A stretch of DNA of 14,525 nucleotides, taken from the NCBI GenBank assembly GCA_910592005.1, contig CAJVPP010002527.1:1-14525 (forward strand), written 5' to 3'. Below, piece by piece: positions 1 to 6,975 of this stretch. Made by a program: the position numbers and the translations under genes. This stretch comes from Funneliformis mosseae (lineage: Eukaryota > Glomeromycota > Glomeromycetes > Glomerales > Glomeraceae). Within the stretch, counting starts at the first letter, position 1. Each line of letters begins with the position of its first letter. The notes below the pieces were generated by a model. The model was not told the DNA's origin. It was given only the letters and a program-made list of their open reading frames with translations, and did not search any database.

Positions 1-312
1 GAATTAGTTTCTATGTGTTGTCGCATAAGTCATAATAACTGAACAATCACAAATTTATTGGATAGATATATCGGTCGGCGAAAGTAATATTTCATACTTA
101 CAATTCTCACAATGTTAAGTTTAATTATAAAAAAATCACATATAAAGCAATAGAAGAAATTCGTTAAAAAAATCAAATAAATAAAGGAATTATGAGAACT
201 CATAATAAGGACAATATAAAGTGGGAAACTGACAGGAAAATTCAAGTTTGCTATTATGATATGCTAAATATGATTATTTCTAGGCAGAAATTTCTTAGAA
301 TAACTCATTTAT

Positions 313-560
313 TTATTTTCCCGACCATTGCCGAATTTCCTTATTCAAAAAGTCACGTACTGCTGCGATACAATGTGTTTTATTCATAAATGGCTTTTCC
401 AATTCTTAAAAATGATTCAGATATTATCGGCTGTCCAGTGACTTTGAAATTAGCTGTAAATAATATATATGTATATTCAAAAGTCAATGTCAAAAACCCG
501 TCCAGCGTCTCGGAATTTCTTGGCATTGTTATCAAACTCATTCTTACCCGATGCGATTAG
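313..560 (-). pseudogene. Possible remnant of an unidentified protein gene
   Basis: Three short coding-like stretches follow one another on the minus strand in different frames. Positions 560-477 read LIASGKNEFDNNAKKF and on to a TGA. Positions about 455-380 contain KVTGQPIISESFLRIGKAIYE before a stop. Positions about 405-313 contain KTHCIAAVRDFLNKEIRQWSGK before TAA. Their residue composition is less A/T-driven than the surroundings, which suggests a former gene with frame changes. A minus-strand GTAAGA near 549 and a TTATTTACAG near 458 resemble an intron pair, but splicing there does not yield a clearly better frame. I do not recognise the protein. This is a weak call, and chance open frames remain possible. 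Confidence 0.2.
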
Positions 561-1032
561 TCAATAGTATTATTTTCAATGCAGTCGCCGCATAAAATAA
601 AAGTAAAGACCGAAGAGTGGGAAAGCAATGAAATTTTTGATATGCATAAATATAAATGTTATTTTTATGAAACCGAAGAAATATTCCATTTATTTTTGAT
701 ATAATTGCAATAACTTTAAAAGATTGTAAAAAAAAACTTTCATGTAAACAACTAATTTGCATATTAATAAAATTATAAACATTATAGATATTGTATAATG
801 TTAAAAGAATGCATAAAATTTATTTTTATTTTGAAATAAAGTTCCAAGCAGCAGTATAAGCTGTTACTACTATATTATTTGTGCCAGTATTCGAAAAGAA
901 TTTGACAATTTCCCCACGTTTTTAATTCGTGATTATTTTGTGCTGTAATTTGTCTATTAATGACAAAATTAAGTCAGCAAATGATGGGCACAGCAATCTT
1001 TTTCACCCACATTAAGAAATGTTTATTACAAA

Positions 1033-1260
1033 TTAATACCATCGAGTAAATTGTCCTGCAATAGGAATTCTGATATATTGGTTGCTACTGGTTATCATAT
1101 TTGGGAAACGAGTTTCGCTTGATTTTAGAGAGTTCCGGGACGTAGAGTCAAATTCTTGAAATATTCTTAATACGGCTACGGTTATGATCGCAACGAAAAG
1201 AAATTGTGTATCATTGAGAGAACATACTTTCCTTCTAGAAGAGAATGCAAAAGAAAAAGT
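1033..1260 (-). other. Unidentified 75-codon open stretch without an early ATG
   Basis: The minus strand is open for 75 codons from just after a TGA at 1261-1263 to TAA at 1033-1035. It has no ATG until about two thirds of the way in. The protein starts with a serine/basic segment and has a hydrophobic stretch (FLFVAIITVAVLRIF) that could be membrane-spanning. A polar part follows, containing SLKSSETRFPNMITSSNQYI. The composition is richer than the surrounding A/T sequence. It could be an internal or last exon or a gene remnant: a TTCTCTTCTAG resembling a 3' splice site lies near its start. I do not recognise the family, and chance cannot be excluded. Confidence 0.2.
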
Positions 1261-1917
1261 TCAAAGAAGGTAAAGATCGTGTGGTCGATCATATCGGAAA
1301 ATATGATAAGAGTAAGAGCCATCTATCGTGAAAATGTCACCGTTAAACTGATAATGTTTCGTACAGTTGATCTATTTTCTTTCTTAAAATTATTTTATTT
1401 TTATATATTCATATTATATGTTATTTATTTCATCAATTCTAAGGAAAATCTGAGGATTAAATTTAATAATCGAATTTTTTTTTTAAAATTATTTATATGT
1501 TTAAGCGCAAAGATATAATATTATTTTATTTTAATATACAGTGTACATTTTGTGATTATTATACACTTTTTTATTTTCTAAACAAAATTATTTATCTAAA
1601 TTGAAAGAGATGATGCACTTATGATTCTACTTTAATTATTCTTGCAAAATTATATTTTGCTCAAGAAAAAAAATTAGAGCTTATTTTATTTACTTATACC
1701 TATGATATGTAAGAAATAAAATTCTGTTCATGTGTGTAATTGTATGTTTTTATAAATAGTTATAAACCATCCAGTAAAATTTTCGTTAGTCTATTACTTC
1801 TTAAATCACTATACAAACCTAACTTTCTGATAAATCTAAAAATTTCGGTCCATTAACAAAACTTTTCTGAAGGATAGAGGTGTCTTTTAATAATTCATTT
1901 ATAGAAAAAAGAATACA

Positions 1918-1992
1918 CTCTCCTCTGAACTCCGGAGTCGTCTTTTTTATTTCTATTTTTTTTTTATAATCTCAACTCCGAAGTCAGGAGAC
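1918..1992. repeat. Imperfect inverted repeat around ACTCCG(G/A)AGT
   Basis: The complement of the left arm (about 1918-1938) reads ACTCCGGAGTTCAGAGGAG. The right arm (about 1976-1991) reads ACTCCGAAGTCAGGAGACG. They agree apart from one substitution and two single-base gaps. ACTCCGGAGT at 1929-1938 is itself a perfect 10-bp palindrome. GTCGTCT at 1937-1943 also pairs with AGACGAC at 1989-1995. A third related unit, with AAGTCCGAAGACA, follows near 2023. This looks like a decayed foldback element or MITE, and no coding content is visible. Confidence 0.4.
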
Positions 1993-2094
1993 GACTTTTA
2001 TGTAGTAATAAAACTCGACTTTAAGTCCGAAGACAAATTTTTAAATTTTTTTCTAAAATACTCGCCATCTAATCTAACATATTAAGAAATAATT

Positions 2095-2101
<7 letters not shown>

Positions 2102-2126
<25 letters not shown>
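2102..2126. repeat. Poly-A run of 25 bases
   Basis: An uninterrupted run of A follows a short T run. It lies about 145 bases before the BTB gene start. It may be a plain homopolymer, as is common in A/T-rich fungal DNA, or the tail of an inserted retro-copy. No source element is recognisable to its left. Confidence 0.8.
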
Positions 2127-2131
<5 letters not shown>

Positions 2132-2212
2132 TCCAATGACGCAGCAGAATGAAATTACACAAACCAAATATGGAAGACAAATAACATAAAATGGTTTTCA
2201 AAAAAACTACTC

Positions 2213-2219
2213 TATAAAT
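2213..2219 (+). promoter_or_regulatory. TATA-like box of the BTB gene
   Basis: TATAAAT lies 53 bases before the ATG at 2272. A pyrimidine-rich stretch follows (TTGTTTCTTTTTTCCC), and then an A-run leads into the start codon. In such A/T-rich DNA, TATA strings occur often by chance, so only the position and the pyrimidine tract support it. Confidence 0.3.
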
Positions 2220-2271
2220 TGTTTCTTTTTTCCCTTTTAAAATTTCTATAAAAAAAAAAAAAGAAACGAAG

Positions 2272-3066
2272 ATGACAAGAGGGTATTCATTAGAACAAGA
2301 TTTAAGATTATTAATCAATAACCCAAAATATAGTGATATAGAAATTTTATGCAAAAATGAAAAGAAATTATATGGTTGTAGAGCTATTTTAGCTGCGAGA
2401 TCAGAAGTATTTGACAGGTTACTTTTTAATAGAATTGGAGAAAGTTATGAGAAACAAATTTCTTTTTCAAAGATTAATTCCTCTGGAATGGAAATTATAT
2501 TGGAATATATTTATACAGGAGTCGTTAAAGATGAATCTTTAACCAAAGATAATATAATTGAAGCATTTATTGCTGCAGATTACTTTCTACTACCAGACCT
2601 TCAAAATTTTATTTTGGAGACCGTTAGAAATACTTTGAAAATGAATTACAAGGACAATTATTCACCAGAATTGTTATCTGAAATCGTCGATGCGATGCCA
2701 TTAACAGAAGATAATAATCTTTTCGATTTATTAGTTGGAGCGGTTTCAACTATTCCGTTAAATTCTATTGAATTTGGTCGTTTATCTACTTCAGCACTTC
2801 GGATTCTTTTATCATGCTCTTATGAAAAGGAAAAACTTTTTGCAACCCCAGAATATGAAGTTTTTCGATATAGTGCTATTTTGGTAGCAAAACAGGTATC
2901 TAATGATGCAAGCAGGTCTCTTTTGAATCGGTTACCAACCCTAGATCAAATAGATAATTTTAAGCAAATTGATAAAGAGCATATCCCAGATTACCAGAAA
3001 ATTTCTAAGGAATTAGAACCTTTGATAAAATTCATTGATTTCAACGAATTAAAGGCCAAATTCTAG
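2272..3066 (+). CDS. BTB/POZ-BACK protein, N-terminal part of a frameshifted BTB-BACK-SPRY gene
   Basis: This is 264 codons of continuous frame starting at ATG after a purine-rich leader. Residues about 10-118 are a BTB/POZ domain: YSDIEILCKNEKKLYGCRAI (20-39), then AARSEVFDRLL (41-51), then the late helices with MEIILEYIYTG (73-83) and IEAFIAADYFLLPDLQNFI (96-114). Residues about 130-215 look like a BACK-type helical linker (SPELLSEIVDAMPLTEDN). BTB domains dimerise and commonly carry substrates to CUL3 ubiquitin ligases; that is family knowledge, not shown here. Paralogues I recall from Rhizophagus run on into a SPRY domain, giving about 460 residues. Here the frame stops at TAG 3064-3066, and the last residues (NELKAKF) do not match the family, which reads RIKGQIL at this point. 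A one-base loss near 3039-3041 therefore seems to have split the gene. If translated, it would make a BTB-BACK protein without its SPRY domain. No intron is needed. Confidence 0.85.
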   Translation: MTRGYSLEQDLRLLINNPKYSDIEILCKNEKKLYGCRAILAARSEVFDRLLFNRIGESYEKQISFSKINSSGMEIILEYIYTGVVKDESLTKDNIIEAFIAADYFLLPDLQNFILETVRNTLKMNYKDNYSPELLSEIVDAMPLTEDNNLFDLLVGAVSTIPLNSIEFGRLSTSALRILLSCSYEKEKLFATPEYEVFRYSAILVAKQVSNDASRSLLNRLPTLDQIDNFKQIDKEHIPDYQKISKELEPLIKFIDFNELKAKF

Positions 3067-3659
3067 TTAACATCATTGAGCCATTAAACATTATCCCGCT
3101 TGAAACGATTTTAAATGTTTATCGACATAATACTTTATTAAATAAGATAATTTTATATGAAATACGTGGAGTTCTACAAACATTTGACGAAACTGCGTGT
3201 GGATCAAATCTTATTATTGAGGATAATGGACAAGTCGTACGAGCACCAGATGGTGTTAGTTCACATCAAAGTGTTAGAGCTAAATTCTCATTAGAAAATG
3301 ATGGTATTTTTGAATGGGATGTTATTATTGAGAAAAATTGTGTATGGGCTTGGGTTGGAGTATGTACATCAGAAAATCTTGATTATGAAGAATTTGCGGG
3401 ATATCAGTCTGCTGGATGGATATTGGGTACTTCGGGTTCAACATATCATCATTCTAAAAAACCGGTAAGTTATTGTCCTCCATTTAAAGAGGATAATAGC
3501 AAAGTTACAGTTCATTTAGATATGAAAAATAGGACATGTGCATTTACCGTTAATGGAACAAGATATCCATCGGTATCAGAATGGAAAGATTTACCACCAA
3601 AGCTTTATCCTGTTGTTTCATTACGATATCCTGGTCAGTTTCGTATTCAGCTTCATTGA
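3039..3659 (+). pseudogene. SPRY-domain half of the BTB-BACK-SPRY gene, out of frame
   Basis: Reading the frame that starts at 3039 gives 206 codons without a stop, beginning FQRIKGQILVNIIEPL and ending at TGA 3657-3659. An in-frame TGA at 3036 lies just before it. SPRY-type features follow in order: IEDNGQVVRAPDG (near 3219), the strand pair GIFEWDVIIEKNC and AWVGVCTSEN (3303-3383), SAGWILGTSGSTYHHS (3411-3458), KVTVHLDMKNRTCAFTVNGT (3501-3560) and KLYPVVSLRYPGQFRIQ (about 3600-3653). The domain is a protein-binding beta sandwich that would give target specificity to the BTB protein. The segment has no ATG of its own near its start, so it is unlikely to be translated independently. Its frame is well preserved, which points to recent damage, a sequencing error or readthrough rather than long decay. 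GTAAGT at 3474 resembles a splice donor but lies in conserved coding sequence (PVSYCPPF). Confidence 0.8.
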
Positions 3660-4440
3660 ATTATTTTTTCGATTTAATAATTTATTCAATGAAGTTGGAA
3701 TTATTAATGCGTAATGGAGTACAAATTTATTTGTAAGTTAGCAAAATAAAATTTCCAATGTTCACTTTATTTTATAATATAAATTAAATTACGTGCTCAA
3801 TTTATACTACTAGTTCTCCATCATTTTATTGTTAAAAGAGAAGTTTCACCATTGGATCACTTCATTATTCTGCAATGAGAGTAAATGGCTCATGTGATGA
3901 ATTGCATCTTTATGAAAGCCTAAAAAGTTAGTTTGACAATTATGAACGAGATATATACAGTACCTTGAGCTTTCTCACAGCTTGTCGTGGAAAAAGACGA
4001 CCATAGTGTTTACTCTTCAGAAATATCCAACTTTTTGAAAGAGCCTTGAAGAGTGGCGAGATCATACACTTACATCATTAAAAGGGATCTTGGGTAAATA
4101 GTATTAAATATATCCATGAATATAAACAATACTTTTTCTTATTTTATTTATTTATTCTAATTCTAAATAAAAAGACACAGTTGTTCATAAAGAATCTATT
4201 TTTTAAAAAACATGTATGAATTTCATTGAATAAAATTATAACTTTTTCTTAAAAAATAAATTGTCAGATGTCGATCTCCAACAGGCTTACAAATATCAAA
4301 CTATTTCTTCTCTAAAATATGCTTTTCTTTTTTTAAAAAAATTAAAATTTACAATTAAAATTTTCATCAAAAAATAAATATATTGTTAATTTCATAAAAA
4401 AAAAAAATAAATAAAAATCAACCAGGTTATTCATCAGAAG
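3660..4440. other. Intergenic stretch without a convincing gene
   Basis: The region holds A/T-rich DNA with a somewhat more complex part at about 3840-4080. There the minus strand carries a 41-codon ORF, from ATG at 4065 to TAA at 3940, starting MISPLFKALSKSWIFLKSKH. It is basic, unrecognised and too short to call. A GTAAGT lies just upstream of it on the same strand. Positions 4100-4430 are low-complexity A/T with short A runs. Confidence 0.6.
3745..3750 (+). terminator. AATAAA polyadenylation signal candidate of the BTB gene
   Basis: AATAAA occurs 86 bases after the SPRY stop codon in the expected orientation. The hexamer is common by chance in this composition, so position is the main support. 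Confidence 0.35.
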
Positions 4441-4446
4441 AATCCT

Positions 4447-4960
4447 TTATGCTTTTTTTGAACCTGACCCGCTAATACTTTTACGACGATTGATACTAGT
4501 TTGCGTGACAGATAATGCACTTGAAGTTTCAGAACGATTTAACGCAGAATTGTTTTGTATTTGGTTCGAGCAACTCTGCCGATCGTCTTGGATTCTTTAG
4601 ATTCTTCACTCCATTTTCTTTCGCGTGCGTGCTTTAGTTTAACGCCTTTACGATTCTGAGTTTTTTTATGTGATGATGATTCTCCTTCACTTGATGCGTC
4701 AGTCTTTTGTCAAAGAATTAAATGGACATGTAGAACGATTTGATCGATCCTCTACCCCAATCTGTTTTGCTTTATCTTTGGATCTCGTGGAAACTGTAGT
4801 GGTTGGTTGATCATAACGTATCATGAGTCATTCAAAGACATTTAATCGATTATTTGATTAACTTTGCGTCTCCTAAAATTCATACCACATCATTTGAACT
4901 CGTTCATCCTCAGCTTCAGGTAATCAATGTAAAGATACGACTTCCCTTAAGACGAAATTG
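4447..4960 (-). pseudogene. Decayed C-terminal exon of a serine/lysine-rich protein of unknown function
   Basis: The minus strand from about 4960 carries coding-like sequence NFVLREVVSLH, stop, LPEAEDERVQMMWYEF, stop, ETQS, stop, SNNRLNVFE, stop. The frame then continues with LMIRYDQPTTTVSTRSKDKA to TGA at 4699-4701. A second frame continues it (ASSEGESSSHKKTQNRKG, then KHARERKWSEESKESK; about 4709-4592). A third frame runs about 4595-4447 with DDRQSCSNQIQNNSALNR, then TSINRRKSISGSGSKKA and TAA. The first part is acidic and ordered-looking; the rest is a low-complexity Ser/Lys/Arg/Gln tail, probably disordered and possibly nuclear. A TTTATTCTTTAG resembling a 3' splice site ends exactly where the coding signal begins, so this may be the last exon of a longer gene whose upstream exons are missing. 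I do not recognise the family. Four nonsense codons and two frame changes make it non-functional. Confidence 0.6.
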
Positions 4961-5190
4961 CTAAAGAATAAAGTTACGTAGTATTGTTTTAAAGTTGCAA
5001 GGTTAATTATAAAAAAATAAATTATTTGGTTATTTATATTGAATGGATAACATGATTATCAATGTGATATTTACTAACATTGCTGAGTTTTTCATTTTCC
5101 ATAACTCTACTCGTCATTTTCAGATTCTGGAAATCTCAAATACAGATGGTGGCCTGAATGATCTGGCCAGTTTGTTGTGCCGTGTTATTA

Positions 5191-5292
5191 TGAGCCTATT
5201 CAAACGGTTAAATTTTGACTTTTTTTTTTATATTATTTTATTGTTACAAACAATAAGAGAAAAGGTCAAAAAAGTCAATTTGAAAAGGCTCA
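5191..5292. repeat. Gapped inverted repeat inside the transposon remnant
   Basis: TGAGCCTATTCAAA at 5191-5204 and TTGACTTTTTT at about 5215-5226 pair with AAAAAAGTCAA and TTTGAAAAGGCTCA at 5268-5292 of the same strand. The left arm carries an extra segment of about 10 bases. The two arms flank a short A/T loop (TTGTTACAAACAA). This looks like another decayed foldback element. Confidence 0.45.
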
Positions 5293-5319
5293 ATTAATAT
5301 AAACAAATTGGGTTGATTG

Positions 5320-5455
5320 CTAGGAAAATCAGGTTCCGGGAATTTTTTAACAAAATTCGAGATTTTTATTGCATTTTAGTTCTTGATGTTATTAGATTAA
5401 AATGCATTAAGCTCTTAATTTTAATCAAAAATTTCTCGGAACCTGATTTTCCTAG
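5320..5455. mobile_element. MITE-like foldback element with 28-bp arms
   Basis: The left arm at 5320-5346 reads CTAGGAAAATCAGGTTCCGG and on to GGAATTTT. The right arm at 5428-5455 is its complement, with a clear mismatch at CCCGG/CTCGG and a small length difference in the A/T end. Similarity continues outward in gapped form (TTGGGTTG left, AACCCTCCCAA right), so the whole unit may span about 5307-5467. The loop of about 80 bases is A/T-rich and non-coding. The element sits just before the transposase remnant. No clear target duplication is visible. Confidence 0.65.
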
Positions 5456-5525
5456 AAACCCTCCCAAATAATATTTATTAACTTAAAAGTTATTATTGAT
5501 TTTGTTGTACCTTGCATAACATTTC

Positions 5526-5853
5526 CTGCGGGGTAATGGAATTTTTCAGGAAGATAATGCTGCACCACATCGTTTAAAGGTAGATGTGGCCGCATTTGAA
5601 AATGTTGGAATTGTGAAGCTTGACTGGCCGACACAGTCGCCAGATCTCGTTCCTATTGAGAATATTTGGTCGGAAATGACAAGGATGGTTCGCCGTCGCT
5701 CACCAACCACTATCTAGTATTAGTGTATTTATGGAATATGTCAAATATGCATGGGATGATCTCCCTCCTGAATATTATCGAAAATTAATCAATATTATGC
5801 CTCAGAGGGTCAATATAGTTATTTCCGCGAATGGAAATAGAATTAATTATTAA
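5526..5853 (+). pseudogene. Tc1-type (DD34E) transposase, C-terminal fragment
   Basis: Frame 5526-5717 reads NGIFQEDNAAPHRLKVDVAA, then FENVGIVKLDWPTQSPDL and VPIENIWSEM, up to TAG at 5715-5717. The Asp of QEDNAAPH (codon 5553) and the Glu of PIENIW (codon 5658) are separated by exactly 34 residues. Those are the second and third catalytic positions of Tc1-type DDE transposases, which cut and rejoin transposon ends. After a frame change near 5712-5716 the coding signal continues as SVFMEYVKYAWDDLPPEYYR, then INIMPQRVN, to TAA at 5851-5853. That is a typical C-terminal tail of the family. AATAAA follows at 5869. The N-terminal DNA-binding domain and the first catalytic Asp are missing: only about 110 of the roughly 340 residues usual for the family remain. 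The copy is inactive. Confidence 0.85.
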
Positions 5854-5973
5854 ATTTTTGTAAAATTCAATAAAGGAAGACGTATTAAACATGTTAAATT
5901 TTAATTTAAATTTTGTAAAACATATATAAATTTTTTAAGGGTTTTTATTTTTTACGCATCTGCGCAAAATGCA

Positions 5974-6087
5974 GGGTGCGTAAAATACGTGTAAAATTTT
6001 AAAATACAATATTTTTACGCATTTTATAAAATTTTTAAAAATTTTATTAAAATTTAAGCAATACATTTTGATTTTTTGTACGCACCC
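5974..6087. mobile_element. Small A/T-rich element bounded by GGGTGCGTA / TACGCACCC
   Basis: GGGTGCGTA at 5974-5982 and its exact complement TACGCACCC at 6079-6087 enclose about 96 bases of nearly pure A/T. The interior contains a further TTTTTACGCATTTT. The ends are G/C-rich against the background, so the 9-bp match stands out. Related strings (TGCGCAAAATGC, GGTGCGCAAAATAC) occur just outside at 5961-5972 and again at 6809-6840, suggesting a local repeat family. No target duplication is clear. Confidence 0.45.
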
Positions 6088-6225
6088 TTATATTAAAATT
6101 ATATTAAGTATAATTAAATAAAATGTTTCACAAATAATAAACTTTCATTACAAAATTTGTCTAATAAGCAAATAGCAAATAGCAATGAAAATAGTTTTTG
6201 CCTTCCCGGCGACTGAAGGGAGTCA

Positions 6226-6285
6226 GGCTCACATTACTGCTGTAATTCAAGCCGAAAGGCTTGAATTACAGTAGTAATGTGAGCC
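6226..6285. repeat. Near-perfect hairpin: 28-bp arms with GAAA loop
   Basis: The left arm at 6226-6253 (GGCTCACATTACTGCTGTAA and on to TTCAAGCC) and the right arm at 6258-6285 are complementary except at one position. They are separated only by GAAA. As RNA this would be a long stem closed by a GNRA tetraloop. As DNA it is a compact inverted repeat such as a solo MITE or fused TIR pair. The sequence is far more complex than its surroundings. Confidence 0.8.
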
Positions 6286-6342
6286 ATATTAATTAAACAT
6301 TCTAAATACTAATCATCATTCTTTCTTCTTTTCGATTGATAT

Positions 6343-6556
6343 TCATTGGACATGTAGTCCACTTTCATTGCATAATCCACATTTGCGAATTTTGTTAACA
6401 TTATTTTCTAAAGGTCCTTTGAATCTTGCAGTATCCGGTGGTCTTCCTTTTGGACGCCTACTTTCACTATCAAGAATATTTTCGATAAAATCGTTAGGAA
6501 AATTTTCATTATCTGAAATCTGAATTATCACTTGAAAGTGATTCTGAAACGCTCAT
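6343..6556 (-). pseudogene. Remnant with AT-hook-like KGRPP and truncated zinc knuckle (MULE-type transposase tail?)
   Basis: From ATG at 6556 the minus strand reads MSVSESLSSDNSDF and meets a stop. In the adjacent frame it continues ISDNENFPNDFIENILDSES, then RRPKGRPPDTARFKGPLE and KIRKCGLCNESGLHVQ, to TGA at 6343-6345. A single frame change near 6513-6520 joins the two. RPKGRPP resembles an AT-hook, and CGLCNESGLH is the start of a CCHC-type zinc knuckle whose last Cys is lost through the stop. In fungal genomes I associate this KGRPP plus zinc-knuckle order with the C-terminal tails of MULE-like transposases, after the SWIM finger. That identification is from memory and uncertain. It may be a short real gene, but the frame change and cut finger favour a relic. 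Confidence 0.5.
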
Positions 6557-6584
6557 TTTAAGGATATTCAACAATAAGATTTAT

Positions 6585-6605
6585 AAAAAAAAAAAAAAAA
6601 AAAAA
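6585..6605. repeat. Poly-A run of 21 bases
   Basis: This plain A homopolymer lies just upstream, in minus-strand terms, of the zinc-knuckle relic and inside the composite transposon region. Seen from the minus strand it is a T run before the relic's ATG. Confidence 0.8.
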
Positions 6606-6975
6606 TAAGGAAAGAGAGAATAAAAAGAAGCGGTACTGTACAATTGATTAAACAATTGATTTATTATTTAAAAGTCTAATAAATGATCATGCACATGATC
6701 ATATGGATTGCGCATCAAAAAAAACTACGCATGGAATGTATATTACACACCCATGTAGAATTCATATTTAATAATTTACTATACGTGCATAGAAAAAAAA
6801 ATATGCATGGGTGCATTTTGTGCAAGGTGCGCAAAATACAAATTTCCATTTTTAATATTGAAAATTGGCCGGAACATTTAGGCCACCATCTGTATAATCG
6901 TCCAGACATGATATTAAGCACAATTATAAACTAGTTACATAGATTGTTCGATTTTTATGGGAACGGACGATAATA

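Larger units (their letters stand above)
5143..6892. mobile_element. Composite Tc1/mariner-type transposon remnant with terminal inverted repeats
   Basis: The left end from 5143 begins CAGATGGTGGCCTGAATG. The right end, read on the minus strand from 6892, begins CAGATGGTGGCCTAAATG. Over the first 27 bases they differ at 3 positions. Both ends abut TA (5141-5142 and 6893-6894), the target duplication expected of the Tc1/mariner superfamily. A DD34E transposase C-terminus lies inside, in plus orientation, which fits the superfamily. The element is not intact. Only the last third of the transposase is present, and about 1 kb separates its stop codon from the right terminus. That space is filled by unrelated palindromic elements and a minus-strand zinc-knuckle relic, so later insertions or a chimera of two copies is likely. 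Confidence 0.6.

Noticed and set aside
1204..1518. 104-codon plus-strand ORF
   Set aside because: It begins at a non-ATG codon, and its second half is pure A/T-driven Phe/Ile/Tyr/Leu with no recognisable motif.
2102..2126. Poly-A run as the tail of a retro-copied gene
   Set aside because: No coding sequence or target duplication can be tied to it; similar A runs occur throughout the window.
3474..3480. GTAAGT resembling a 5' splice site inside the SPRY part
   Set aside because: It codes for the conserved stretch around PVSYCPPF, the frame is open on both sides and no matching acceptor is needed.
3840..4080. Possible tRNA or structured RNA in a less A/T-rich patch
   Set aside because: No acceptor stem, T-loop or anticodon arm can be laid out; only a 41-codon minus-strand ORF is visible.
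5043..5297. 84-codon plus-strand ORF
   Set aside because: It runs through the transposon terminus and the gapped inverted repeat, so the frame is fortuitous.
5452..5634. 60-codon minus-strand ORF
   Set aside because: It is antisense to the DD34E transposase fragment, whose motifs are unmistakable on the plus strand.
6683..6934. Overlapping ORFs on both strands (83 codons plus, 68 codons minus)
   Set aside because: Both read through the right terminal repeat and the GTGCG repeat strings; neither has a protein-like composition.
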